Shown: positions 38,082-46,505 of the stretch, in pieces | Position numbering within the stretch: the stretch's first letter is position 1 | Layout: each line of letters begins with the position of its first letter | NCBI RefSeq assembly: GCF_023100905.1 | Contig: NZ_CP064686.1 | Coordinates: 6,386,001-6,450,000, forward strand | Direction: 5' to 3' | Length of the DNA stretch: 64,000 bases | Source: Bradyrhizobium sp. 4 | Lineage (GTDB): Bacteria > Pseudomonadota > Alphaproteobacteria > Rhizobiales > Xanthobacteraceae | Translations under genes and position numbers: made by a program | The notes under the pieces: model-generated | Databases searched by the model: none | Told to the model about the DNA's origin: nothing | Seen by the model: only the letters and a program-made list of their open reading frames with translations

Positions 38082-38626
38082 AGGCAGTATCCTCTCAAGG
38101 CGATCGTTACCTGATGTCCCGACCTAATGTCCCGGCCAGCAAATGGCCGCCGGTTCCCCAATAGCCGCGCTAGAACCGGCGCGGCCGGCAAGCCCGCTCA
38201 AAGCCTTGTCTGTCTGGGGTGCAGGGCTCGTCCAAAGCCAGCCGCCTGCATTCCCTGCGAAGATGTCAAAACTATGGGCCCGACCCCAAGGCTCAGACTT
38301 CGGGCTCTGGGCGCCATTGTCCGCAATTACCAGAGCCCGGCGAAGGTTAATGCTGAGTTACCGCAGGCGAATTTGGCTGCGGGAAAGCGAGGTCCCGCAG
38401 GGGGATGGGAGGCGCGGCGGGCGGGTCCGCGTTCCCCCACGTGCCGCAACTCCCGCGCGCGGGGCCCCGGCCCCGCGGCGCGTCCTCGACGGGCGGCTGC
38501 GCTGCGGCCGCGATACCAGAGTTCCGCCGCCCCCCGGCGCATGAAGAGCGGCGCGCGTTATCCGTGGGAGGAACCAGCCCTCGCCCGAAAAATTGTCCCG
38601 AAAATCACTACTCGCGAGGTTTTGCC
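38082..38626. other. Intergenic region between tolQ and the DUF2231 gene
   Basis: 545 bp holding the divergent promoters of tolQRAB and the DUF2231 gene. No family-like frame is present; long open frames at 38127-38630 and on the minus strand are GC-rich artefacts. TTAATGCTGAGTTAC at about 38347 is one base short of a CtrA site. The segment 38390-38560 is extremely G+C-rich with runs of C and G. Confidence 0.5.
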
Positions 38627-39145
38627 ATGAGCATCAACCCCAAGTCGACCGCCGCCATTGGCGATCATCCGCTCCACCCCATGATCATCCCATTCCCCGT
38701 CGCCTTCCTGGTCGGCGCGCCTATCGCCGATCTCGCCTTCATCGGAACCGGCGACGGCTTCTGGGCCAGAGCCGCCATATGGCTGATCGGCGCCGGCATC
38801 GTCATGGCGCTCGTTGCCGCCGTGGCCGGCTTCACCGACTTCTTCAGCGACGCCCGTATCCGCAGCCTCAACGATGCCTGGTATCACATGGTCGGCAATC
38901 TGGCGGCGGTCGTCCTGGCCCTGATCAATTTCTACCTCCGCTACGCGCAAGGCGCGGAGGCTGCGGTCAAGCCGTGGGGCGTGGCGCTCTCGCTGATCGT
39001 GGTGGGCATCCTCCTGTTCACGGGATGGAAGGGCTGGGAAATGGTCTACCGGCATCATGTCGCGGTGCTGGACGCACCGGGCCAGACCAGTTCGGAGCCG
39101 GTCACGCCGCATCATGGCGGCGAGCGCCACCGCCGCGCCGCCTGA
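38627..39145 (+). CDS. DUF2231 membrane protein
   Basis: 172 residues with four hydrophobic helices (about 18-38, 48-72, 92-108, 118-138). The core HPLHPMIIPFPVAFLVGAPIADLAF at the N-terminus is the DUF2231 signature. Members are small inner-membrane proteins, sometimes with haem or redox partners; function is not established. The ATG at 38627 is preceded by CGAGGTTTTGCC, and the upstream frame back to 38405 is not conserved-looking. The His-rich C-terminus (PHHGGERHRRAA) is notable. Confidence 0.85.
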   Translation: MSINPKSTAAIGDHPLHPMIIPFPVAFLVGAPIADLAFIGTGDGFWARAAIWLIGAGIVMALVAAVAGFTDFFSDARIRSLNDAWYHMVGNLAAVVLALINFYLRYAQGAEAAVKPWGVALSLIVVGILLFTGWKGWEMVYRHHVAVLDAPGQTSSEPVTPHHGGERHRRAA

Positions 39146-39180
39146 ACGAGGAGCACGTCGGCTGATGACTTGACGGCGAG

Positions 39181-39948
39181 TCAGGCTGCCGAGGCCGGTT
39201 CGGGGCAATTCGTCAGCCGCGCCGGATTGCCGACTGCGGTGCAACCCCGGGGCACGTCGCTCGTCACAACGGTGTCGGCGCCGATCTTTGCAAAATCGCC
39301 GATGCTGACGTTGCCGAGAATCGTCGCGCCGGAGCCGATGAACACGCCGCGACCAATGCGAGGCGAGCGCGCCGGCAGTTCCGTGCCGCGACCGATGCTG
39401 ACGTTCTGAAGGATGGTGGCCTCGTCGCCGATCGCCACATCGGCACCGATCACGATGCCGGTGGCGTGGTCGAGATACACCGACGATCCCAAGCTCGCCG
39501 CCGGATGAATGCTGACCTGCAGGACGTTCGACGCCTCGTTCTGAAACAGCAGCGCCGCGTCGCGATGGTCGTGATGCCAGAGCCAGTTCGAGACGCGCCA
39601 GGCCTGCAAGGCGACGTAGCCCTTGAAATGCAGCAGCGGCGCCAACAGTCCGGTGATGGCGGGATCGCGGAGCACGATGGCCTGCAAGTCCCGTCCGGCG
39701 GCCTCGATCAGATTCGGCTGGCCATTGAAGGCGTCGCGGGAAAATGTCGTGAAGCGCGCGCGTTCGGCCGCGCTGTCGCCAAGCCGCTGTCCGATCAGGT
39801 CGGACAATGCGCCGGTAAAATCGTCATGGGCGAAGATGAGGCCTCCAAGAGCCCGGCCGAATATGGGGTCGGCTGCCACTGCGCGCTGCGCCTCGTCTCG
39901 GATCTTCTGCCAGAGGGTCTCGCTCGGCGTGATCGCAGCTTCCATCAT
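39181..39948 (-). CDS. cysE: Serine O-acetyltransferase
   Basis: 255 residues. CysE acetylates serine with acetyl-CoA in the first step of cysteine synthesis. The N-terminal helical domain (1-140) has EAQRAVAADPIFGRALGG and a conserved region AVQAWRVSNWLWHHDHRD in related form (here ALQAWRVSNWLWHHDHRD). The C-terminal left-handed beta-helix (about 145-240) is built of hexapeptide repeats (IGADVAIGDEATI, IGSGATILGNVSIG), with active-site HATGIVIGA. The length is normal. It converges with DUF2231 (35 bp apart) and diverges from the desaturase gene. Confidence 0.93.
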   Translation of the reverse strand: MMEAAITPSETLWQKIRDEAQRAVAADPIFGRALGGLIFAHDDFTGALSDLIGQRLGDSAAERARFTTFSRDAFNGQPNLIEAAGRDLQAIVLRDPAITGLLAPLLHFKGYVALQAWRVSNWLWHHDHRDAALLFQNEASNVLQVSIHPAASLGSSVYLDHATGIVIGADVAIGDEATILQNVSIGRGTELPARSPRIGRGVFIGSGATILGNVSIGDFAKIGADTVVTSDVPRGCTAVGNPARLTNCPEPASAA

Positions 39949-40263
39949 CGTTGCCGCCTGCGATGTTTTGACGCTTCCTTTTCACCGTCAGATATAGAGC
40001 GTCGGCAGCGCGCGCGCCACGCTCCCCGTGAGGCTACGAGCTTGCATGCCAGGCGGCCGGGATCATATATATGGAGGAAGTCGAGTTCCCGGCCGAAGCT
40101 ATGGTCTCAGGATCGTACTGCCGCGCTGGCCCGGGTTGTTCAGGCAAAGTATCTCGTTCGAAGCCCCGCAGCGGTCCGCCACCCCCCGGGTTTGTCGTAC
40201 ACAGCGGCCCTCAGTGCTGCCGAAGCGACTCCGGATCTCCATCATCCAAGGTCACGCCAATCC
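39949..40263. promoter_or_regulatory. Divergent promoter region between cysE and the desaturase gene
   Basis: 315 bp that must hold the start sites of both genes. An AT-rich patch gatcatatatatgg lies at about 40060-40074. Frames running through it from 39466 are antisense shadows of cysE and are not coding. No operator or RNA motif is evident. Confidence 0.45.
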
Positions 40264-41427
40264 ATGTCGCCCAATGCCTCCGCCGACGACCAACACGACG
40301 ACATCATGTATCCCTCCGCACTGCCGTTCCTGCTGGTGCATCTCGGCTGCGTTGCAGCCATCTGGACCGGCGTGACCTGGCAGGCCATCGCGATCTGCGC
40401 CTCGCTGTATGTCGTCCGCATGTTTGCAATTGGAGCGGGCTACCACCGCTATTTCTCCCATCGGGCTTTTGCGACCGGCCGGGTCTTTCAGTTCATCCTG
40501 GCCTGGCTTGCGCAGAGCACCGCGCAGAAAAGCGTTTTGTGGTGGGCGGCCAAGCATCGACATCATCATCTGCATTCCGATACCGAAGACGACGTGCATT
40601 CACCGCGTCATCGGAGCTTCCTCTATAGCCATCTCGGTTGGATTTTTTACCGGGAGCACGATGGCACCGACCTCGTGAAGGTCGGCGATTTCGCGGCCTA
40701 TCCGGAGTTGATGTGGCTGCATCGCCTGGAACTGCTGCCGGCCATTACGCTGGCTGCTCTCTGCTTCCTGGTTGGCGGATGGTCCGGCCTCGTCGTCGGC
40801 TTCCTATGGAGCACCGTGCTGGTCTATCACGCGACCTTCTGCATCAACTCCCTCGCCCATGTGCATGGACGCAAGCGGTACGTGACCGGCGATGATTCTC
40901 GCAACAATTGGCTGCTGGCCTTGTTCACCCTCGGTGAGGGCTGGCACAACAATCACCACGCCTACCAGAGCAGCGTGCGGCAAGGTTTTCGCTGGTGGGA
41001 AATCGACGTCACCTATTACATCCTGAAGGTGCTGTCCTGGTTCGGCATCGTCTGGAACATGAAGTCGCCGCCCGAGCAGGTGCTGCGCAACGAGCAGCCG
41101 CTTGGCGCACGCGTCATCAACCGGGCAGCCCGTGAGCTTGCCGGACGGTTCGATGCGCAGACACTGGCGCATGCGATCTCGTCGGCGCTCCGCCGAGCCG
41201 ATCTGGCCCAGCTGCAGCTGCCGACGCTGCATGACATCCTCAGTCGCGCGCACGAAGGCGTCGATGCACTGACACATCTGCATTTGCCGAAGATTCCGAC
41301 CCGCGAGGAGTTTCTCGCCGAGGCCAAGGCGATGTTCGCGCGAACGCGATCACTCAACGAGATCGTGGACTACGCCTACGAACACTTCCTGGAGTCGGTT
41401 CGCGCGCAGCTCGCCACGGCGCGCTGA
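40264..41427 (+). CDS. Fatty acyl-CoA desaturase (membrane di-iron)
   Basis: 387 residues. An inner-membrane desaturase that introduces a double bond, most like the delta-9 acyl-CoA type. The three histidine boxes are intact: HRYFSH (about 61-66), HRHHH (about 99) and HNNHH (about 227), with the family's LGEGWHNNHHAY. Three to four helices surround them. The C-terminal 100 residues, beyond the desaturase core, form a soluble helical tail (ARELAGRFDAQTLAHAIS ... HLPKIPTREEFL). The ATG at 40264 starts MSPNASADDQHDD. Confidence 0.92.
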   Translation: MSPNASADDQHDDIMYPSALPFLLVHLGCVAAIWTGVTWQAIAICASLYVVRMFAIGAGYHRYFSHRAFATGRVFQFILAWLAQSTAQKSVLWWAAKHRHHHLHSDTEDDVHSPRHRSFLYSHLGWIFYREHDGTDLVKVGDFAAYPELMWLHRLELLPAITLAALCFLVGGWSGLVVGFLWSTVLVYHATFCINSLAHVHGRKRYVTGDDSRNNWLLALFTLGEGWHNNHHAYQSSVRQGFRWWEIDVTYYILKVLSWFGIVWNMKSPPEQVLRNEQPLGARVINRAARELAGRFDAQTLAHAISSALRRADLAQLQLPTLHDILSRAHEGVDALTHLHLPKIPTREEFLAEAKAMFARTRSLNEIVDYAYEHFLESVRAQLATAR

Positions 41428-41525
41428 CCAAGTCTCTCTCTGCACCAGACTTCCAGACCAAGACTTTTCCAAACCAAGGCAATCCGGACGGTCGCGGCAG
41501 CCTGACGCGCATTGCCAAAATCAAA

Positions 41526-41556
41526 CCGCCCGCCTGCGGGTTGCGCAGGCGGGCGG
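41526..41556 (-). terminator. Terminator hairpin between desaturase and DUF2852 genes
   Basis: A perfect 13-bp G+C stem (ccgcccgcctgcg/cgcaggcgggcgg) with a 5-base loop. On the minus strand it is followed by TTTGATTTTG, so it best serves the DUF2852 gene; it may also act on the convergent desaturase transcript. Confidence 0.8.
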
Positions 41557-41631
41557 CTCAGGGCCATCAGGACTTTGGGGGCATGCGCCTGGCGGCTTTG
41601 AGAGGCGTCAGTCCCGAGATCAAGCTTGAGA

Positions 41632-42117
41632 TCAACCTTGCTGCTGGTCGGTCGGCGGCGGGGTCGGGCGTGTCTTGTGTTGCGCCATGAACTGGTCGAA
41701 CTCTTCCTTGTCCTTGGCGTGACGCAGACGGTCGAGGAAGTTCTTGAACTCGACCTGCTCCTCCTCGAGCCGCTGCAGTGTCTCGGTGCGGTACTCGTCA
41801 AAGGCGCGGTTGCCGCTCGAGGGCGGTCCGAAGCCAAAGCCGAAACCGTGGCGCTCCATGCGGCCGCGCATACGGTCCATCTTGTACTGCATCCGCTCCA
41901 TCTTGTTCTGCCAGCGATCCTGGTTGCTCCAGCACGACATTCTTCTGCTCCCGAGTGTGAAAAAGAGAAGGGCAAGTCCGATCGGCCACCACATGATGAA
42001 ACCGAGGATGGTCACGGCGATCCAGCCGGGATGCCAGGGCGTGTTGAGCATGTGGGGGCGCTCGTAGTGTTGGTCCGAAGGGCCGCGCCATCGATTGACA
42101 TCAGCGGTGTAGGCCAT
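41632..42117 (-). CDS. DUF2852 membrane protein
   Basis: 161 residues. A helix (about 31-51, WIAVTILGFIMWWPIGLALLF) is followed by a Met/Arg-rich coiled coil (KMERMQYKMDRMRGRMERHG) and a helical C-terminus (RLEEEQVEFKNFLDRLRHAKD). This is the DUF2852 pattern of Rhizobiales; function unknown. The ATG at 42117 is preferred because GGAGAGGGAA lies immediately upstream, itself overlapping the ATG at 42129. A perfect palindrome matching the operator of the neighbouring TetR lies 35 bp before the start, so repression by that regulator is likely. Confidence 0.85.
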   Translation of the reverse strand: MAYTADVNRWRGPSDQHYERPHMLNTPWHPGWIAVTILGFIMWWPIGLALLFFTLGSRRMSCWSNQDRWQNKMERMQYKMDRMRGRMERHGFGFGFGPPSSGNRAFDEYRTETLQRLEEEQVEFKNFLDRLRHAKDKEEFDQFMAQHKTRPTPPPTDQQQG

Positions 42118-42151
42118 TTCCCTCTCCATGACGGCATCAGCGCCGTTGTGA

Positions 42152-42170
42152 ATGTAAATAACATTTACAT
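42152..42170. promoter_or_regulatory. TetR operator upstream of the DUF2852 gene
   Basis: ATGTAAATAACATTTACAT is a perfect 8-bp inverted repeat around a 3-base spacer (aac). The same 19-bp frame recurs at 42977-42995 in front of the neighbouring tetR-family gene. The shared sequence is ATGTnAAnnACnTTTACAT. Confidence 0.78.
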
Positions 42171-42237
42171 AGGTAGATCATCCCGCGATTTTGTCAAGCC
42201 GACCGCCTGACAGGGCGGGGGAATTATTTGGGTAACT

Positions 42238-42978
42238 TTATTTCGGCTTGCCCCAGGGACCACCGGGCGGCACGCCCGAACCGGAGGATGCCTCCGGTGG
42301 TACCGGCGGCGGCTCGGCGCTTTTCGCCGGGGGACGGCGATCGGTCGGGAAGCCGAGACCGCGCAGATAGATCAGCACCTCGGCTTCGAGCAGCTCGTCC
42401 GGGGACATGGGCAGCTTTCGACGCGCAGCATCGCCGCGGGAGAACAGCGAGGCCACGCCATGCGCCATCGACCAGATGTGCAGCGCCATCATCATCGCCG
42501 GCGGCCGCGGGGTGCCCGGCGGTGCCAGCGCGGCAAGCCGCTCCGCCGCGGCACGAATGATGTTGAAAGCACGCTCGCTGGCGGCCTGGAGCGCTGGATT
42601 GGAATCCACCGGCACGCCCGATTCGAACATCGCATTGTAGAACGCGGGCTCCTCGCGCGCGAAGGCGAGATAGGCCCTGCCGACTCGCTCGAACGCCGTG
42701 ACGGTGTCGGGCCGTCCGTCGTCCCAAGCCGCGGTCAGGCGCGCTTCGAACTGCTCGAAGCCGCGCTGCGCGATCGAGGACAGCAGTTCTTCACGGTCGC
42801 GAAAATGCCGGTACGGTGCCGCGGCACTGACGCCAGCCATGCGCGCGGCATCGGCAAAGGTGAAGCCGGCCGCGCCCTTCTCGGCGATCAGCCCGAGGGC
42901 GGCCTGCAACAGGGCTTCCTTCAGATTGCCGTGGTGATAGCCGCGCTCGGCGCGGCGCGTCTCCTTGCGCCAGCTCAT
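42238..42978 (-). CDS. TetR family regulator (operator-matched to DUF2852)
   Basis: 246 residues. The N-terminal HTH (about 15-62) runs GYHHGNLKEALLQAALGLI ... TFADAARMAGVSAAAPYRHF with the family start YHHGNLKEALL. The C-terminal ligand domain contains FYNAMFESGVPVDSNP and HIWSMAHGVASLFSRGD, the WHG motif of this subgroup, and the tail is Pro/Gly-rich. Its own start overlaps one copy of the palindrome (42977-42995), implying autoregulation, and the other copy controls the gene downstream. The ligand is not known. Confidence 0.92.
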   Translation of the reverse strand: MSWRKETRRAERGYHHGNLKEALLQAALGLIAEKGAAGFTFADAARMAGVSAAAPYRHFRDREELLSSIAQRGFEQFEARLTAAWDDGRPDTVTAFERVGRAYLAFAREEPAFYNAMFESGVPVDSNPALQAASERAFNIIRAAAERLAALAPPGTPRPPAMMMALHIWSMAHGVASLFSRGDAARRKLPMSPDELLEAEVLIYLRGLGFPTDRRPPAKSAEPPPVPPEASSGSGVPPGGPWGKPK

Positions 42979-43001
42979 GTGAACGACCTTTACATGAGCT
43001 G
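42971..43001. promoter_or_regulatory. TetR operator overlapping its own start codon
   Basis: Outer arms cagctcatgt and acatgagctg are perfect 10-bp inverted repeats around 11 bases. Inside, 42977-42995 reads ATGTGAACGACCTTTACAT, aligning with the operator at 42152-42170. The start codon of the tetR gene lies in the left arm (42976-42978). Confidence 0.72.
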
Positions 43002-43074
43002 GGCAGGAAGGTCACTAGCGGCGACGGGGTTGATCGACCGTATTCTTCCCGGTCCGGCGCCGCGGGCCGAAGCC

Positions 43075-43437
43075 CTAGCCGCCGGGGATCGGCAGCACCG
43101 GCATGATCTCGACGCGTTCGCCGGGGAAGATCGTGAAGTGCGGGTGGTTCTCGAACATCTTCGCCGCGGCTTCATGGGACGCCGCGCGCACGACGGTGAA
43201 GGCGCCCATCTCGTTGGCGATGTCGGCGAGGCCCTTGCCGTCGACCTTCTTGGTCTTGCCGAGCGGGCCGCCCATGGCCTCGATCGCGCCCTGGTGCTTT
43301 TCGACCCAGCCCTTCCAGGCCGCCATGCCCTCCTGCTCCTTCGCCTTGCGCTCAGCCTCGGGCATCGCATCCCATGCGGCCCATTTGGAGCTGGTCTTGC
43401 TGCCGAGGAAAACGGCGAGATAGGTGTCGGTGCTCAT
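43075..43437 (-). CDS. YCII-like small protein
   Basis: 120 residues. MSTDTYLAVFLGSKTSSKWAA followed by GWVEKHQGAIEAMGGPLGKTK and the tail FTIFPGERVEIMPVLPIPGG gives the ferredoxin-like YCII pattern without the usual DGPF motif. Function unknown; such proteins appear in stress-related operons. It lies 38 bp from another YCII gene on the same strand and 96 bp from tetR. Confidence 0.65.
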   Translation of the reverse strand: MSTDTYLAVFLGSKTSSKWAAWDAMPEAERKAKEQEGMAAWKGWVEKHQGAIEAMGGPLGKTKKVDGKGLADIANEMGAFTVVRAASHEAAAKMFENHPHFTIFPGERVEIMPVLPIPGG

Positions 43438-43475
43438 TGGTTCTCTCCCTTGATGATGGATAGACGAAGCTGCGG

Positions 43476-43880
43476 CTATTTCTTGAGGTCGCCGAAACCT
43501 GCGGCGGCCTCCTGCACGTCAGGCGGAAAGTCGCTCATCTCCTGCACCTGACGGATCTCGATGATTTCGTTCGGTGCGGCCGGACAGCGCTTGGCCCAGG
43601 CGATCGCCTCGGCACGCGAGGCAACCTCGATCATCCAGTAGCCGCCCAGGACCTCCTTGGCCTCGGCGAACGGACCATCGATCACGATGGGCTTGCCGGC
43701 CACAAACGAGACGCGCGCGCCCATCGAGGGCGGGTGTAGGCCGTCGAGCGTGATCAGCACGCCGGCGTCCTTCAGCGCCTCGTTGTAGCGCATCATCGCA
43801 GCGACCCGCTCGGGATCGAGTTGAACGTCGGGCGCCGCGGTCTCGTAGCCGAGCGGGATCATCAGCATCATGAATCGCAT
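43476..43880 (-). CDS. YCII-family (DGPF) protein
   Basis: 134 residues. MRFMMLMIPLGYETAAP opens the domain, and the conserved motif VIDGPFAEAKEVLGGYWMIEV is diagnostic of YCII/DGPF proteins, a ferredoxin-like alpha-beta fold. The ATG at 43880 is chosen because AGGA lies eight bases upstream; two nearby ATGs precede it. These proteins are often encoded with ECF sigma factors of the type seen at 49792, though here no sigma factor is adjacent. Confidence 0.82.
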   Translation of the reverse strand: MRFMMLMIPLGYETAAPDVQLDPERVAAMMRYNEALKDAGVLITLDGLHPPSMGARVSFVAGKPIVIDGPFAEAKEVLGGYWMIEVASRAEAIAWAKRCPAAPNEIIEIRQVQEMSDFPPDVQEAAAGFGDLKK

Positions 43881-44039
43881 GAGCATTCCTAGCGTGCTTT
43901 TGTCGTTCGGGTTGCGCGGCGGCGCCACTCCGGATGGACGGGAGCGACAGCCCGGGCCGCCCGCCCTCACCTCCAAGACGAAGGAACCTTGACGAAACCG
44001 ACAGGTGACGAAAATTATTCTGGAGGTTATTGGCTGGCG

Positions 44040-44402
44040 CTAGCGCGCCTGCGGCAGGAAACGACCGTCGTGCCGGGCAGCGCCGAAATAGACCTCGATG
44101 CGGCGAACCTTGCCGCCGGCGAAGGTGAAGAACTCGGTGTTGCGAAAGCTCCTGCCATCTGTCGCCAGGCAGAGATAGGTGACGAAGGCCTCGTCGCCTT
44201 GGATGAAAACCCGCTCGATGTCGTGCCGCGCAATCCAGCCGGTGTTCCTCCAGCAACGCTCGAAATAGGTCGCCTTGTCGAGGTCGTCGTCGAACGGGCT
44301 GGTGAAGCGGAAATCGTCGGCCAACGCGTCGGCGACCCGTTGCCGGTCATTGGCGAGATAGGCCGCGAAAAGGTCTCGAATTAGGCGCTCGGGGTCAGTC
44401 AT
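44040..44402 (-). CDS. SnoaL-like (NTF2 fold) protein
   Basis: 120 residues. MTDPERLIRDLFAAYLANDRQRVADALADDF fits the NTF2/SnoaL opening, followed by FRFTSPFDDDLDKATYFERCW and GKVRRIEVYFGAARHD. Fold-level call only; enzymes and binding proteins of many types share it. It follows the YCII gene region and is encoded on the same strand. Confidence 0.75.
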   Translation of the reverse strand: MTDPERLIRDLFAAYLANDRQRVADALADDFRFTSPFDDDLDKATYFERCWRNTGWIARHDIERVFIQGDEAFVTYLCLATDGRSFRNTEFFTFAGGKVRRIEVYFGAARHDGRFLPQAR

Positions 44403-44719
44403 CGAACGGTTCCGTGATCAGCATCGTCTTGAAGACGATTGAGGCGCACCCGCGCCGACATCACGTCCGGCGGCAACCACGCGAAAAATAATGCACGCGG
44501 TGGCCCGTACAAATACGGCGCGTTCTATGAACTCCGCCGTGCATATGAGTCGAGAATACTTGCAACCTGAGCAACATGGCCGAGGCGTGCGAAAGACAGA
44601 ACGGGCGCCGCCTCGTGCAGGAGTTTACAGTTGCTAAAGAAGCCCATGCAACTTTTTAGCTTGAGCGAAACGGTATGACGATCCGGCTGATTCGCCCCTC
44701 AGCATTAGGCGGAGCTTAC
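44403..44719. promoter_or_regulatory. Gap between the SnoaL-like gene and the PAS chemoreceptor
   Basis: 317 bp holding the divergent promoters of the SnoaL-like gene and the chemoreceptor at 44720. The section just before 44720 includes the alternate ATG at 44675. No operator or RNA motif is recognised. Confidence 0.4.
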
Positions 44720-46384
44720 GTGTTCAATTTCCAAAGCAAGAAAGTCAGGCACGCGGTCGCGGAGGTCGAGGCGCTCGACCGGTCCCAGGCCGTGATCGAA
44801 TTCGGCCTCGACGGCACCATTCTCGATGCCAACGAAAATCTCCTCAAGATGAGCGGCTATACGCTCTCGGAGATCAAGGGCAAGCATCACAGCATCTTCG
44901 TCAGCGCGACTGAACGCGAAAGCGCCCGTTATCGCGACTTCTGGGCCAGCCTGAACCGCGGCGAGTTCCAGACCACGCAATACAGGCGCTTCGGCAAGAA
45001 CGGCAAGGAAGTCTGGGTCCATGCGTCGTACGCGCCGCTGCGCGACGAGAACGGCAAGGTGGTGAGCTTCATCAAGTTCGCAACCGACATCACGGCTTAC
45101 AAGATGAGGACCATGGAGGACGCGGGCAAGATCGCCGCGATCGGCCGTGCCCAAGCTGTGATCGAATTCAACATGGACGGCACCATCGTCACCGCCAACG
45201 AGAATTTCCTGGGCGCGATGGGCTACTCGCTCGACGAGATCCAGGGCAAGCACCACAGCATGTTCGTGACGCCGGAGGATCGCGCGAGCTCGGCCTATGC
45301 CGAATTCTGGGCGCGACTGAACCGCGGCCAGTTCGAGGCCGCCGAATACAAGCGGATCGGCAAGGGCGGGCGCGAAATCTGGATTCTCGCAACCTACAAC
45401 CCGATCCTCGACGAGATGGGCAGGCCGTTCAAGGTGGTGAAATTCGCGACCGACGTCACCGCGCAGAAGATGAAGGCCGCCGACAATGACGGACAGCTCG
45501 CCGCCATCCAGAAATCGCAGGCGGTGATCGAGTTCAACATGGACGGCACCATCCGCACCGCCAACGAGAACTTCTTGAAGGCGATGGGCTATTCGTTGAC
45601 CGAGATCAAGGGTCAGCACCACTCCATGTTCGTCGAGCCGAACGAGAAGAATTCGGGAGCCTACCGCCAGTTCTGGGAGACGCTCAACCGCGGTGAATAC
45701 CAGGCCGCCGAATACAAGCGGATCGCCAAGGGCGGCCGCGAAATCTGGATCCAGGCGTCCTACAATCCGATCCTCGACCTCAACGGCAAACCCTACAAGG
45801 TGGTGAAATATGCCACCGACATCACCGCGCAGGCGATCGGCCGCAAGAAAGCCGACAACGCGCGCGGTCTGATCGAGGCGGTCGCGGCCGGTAGCGAACA
45901 GATGAGTGCATCGATCCGCGAGATCTCCGCCACCATGGCGAAGTCGCGCGAGAATTCGAAGGTCGCGACCACCCGCGTCGAGGCCGCCGACGGCCAGGCG
46001 CAGCGGTTGAACGCGGCGGCGCAGGCGATGAGCGGCATCGTCGAGATGATCTCGGGCATCACCGGCCAGATCAACCTGCTCGCGCTCAACGCCACGATCG
46101 AATCGGCGCGCGCGGGCGAAGCCGGCCGCGGCTTCGCGGTGGTCGCCTCCGAGGTGAAGAGCCTCGCCAACCAGGCCAAGCAGGCGACCGACACCATCAC
46201 GTCCGAAATCGACGCGCTGAACACCATCTCCGGCGACGTTGCAAGCTCGCTGACCGCGATCAAGGTCGCGATCGCCGGCGTCAACGAATTCATCGCCTCC
46301 ACCGCCGCCGCGGTCGAGGAACAGAGCATCGTGACGGCCGACATGTCGGCCAACATGCAGCGCGCCACGGCGGAGCTGGCTTAG
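44720..46384 (+). CDS. Soluble chemoreceptor with three tandem PAS domains
   Basis: 554 residues and no membrane helix. Three near-identical PAS domains repeat with a period of 122 residues: each begins QAVIEF..DGTI..ANENFL and contains EI(K/Q)G(K/Q)HHSMF or HHSIF. The C-terminal MCP signalling domain ends with the hairpin region LLALNATIESARAGEAGRG and VASEVKSLANQAKQAT. It probably reports an intracellular signal to CheA. The GTG at 44720 is chosen because GGAG lies eight bases upstream; ATG 44675 is the alternative. DNA identity between PAS2 and PAS3 is visibly high, indicating recent duplication. Confidence 0.92.
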   Translation: MFNFQSKKVRHAVAEVEALDRSQAVIEFGLDGTILDANENLLKMSGYTLSEIKGKHHSIFVSATERESARYRDFWASLNRGEFQTTQYRRFGKNGKEVWVHASYAPLRDENGKVVSFIKFATDITAYKMRTMEDAGKIAAIGRAQAVIEFNMDGTIVTANENFLGAMGYSLDEIQGKHHSMFVTPEDRASSAYAEFWARLNRGQFEAAEYKRIGKGGREIWILATYNPILDEMGRPFKVVKFATDVTAQKMKAADNDGQLAAIQKSQAVIEFNMDGTIRTANENFLKAMGYSLTEIKGQHHSMFVEPNEKNSGAYRQFWETLNRGEYQAAEYKRIAKGGREIWIQASYNPILDLNGKPYKVVKYATDITAQAIGRKKADNARGLIEAVAAGSEQMSASIREISATMAKSRENSKVATTRVEAADGQAQRLNAAAQAMSGIVEMISGITGQINLLALNATIESARAGEAGRGFAVVASEVKSLANQAKQATDTITSEIDALNTISGDVASSLTAIKVAIAGVNEFIASTAAAVEEQSIVTADMSANMQRATAELA

Positions 46385-46505
46385 GCCGCTTTGCGCGGCT
46401 GCAAAAGGAGAGCCTCGACGAGCTAAAGGCGCGATAGTTTGTCGCCTCTCCTCGCGGCTTTCGTGGTAGGGAGACCGCCTCAATTTCCCGAACCACGGAT
46501 AAGCT

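Noticed and set aside
38127..38630. Open frames in the tolQ-DUF2231 gap
   Set aside because: Low-complexity Ala/Arg/Pro/Gly translations in an extremely G+C-rich patch, with no ribosome site or conserved motif.
39466..40263. N-terminal extension of the desaturase
   Set aside because: This part is antisense to cysE. The desaturase begins normally at 40264.
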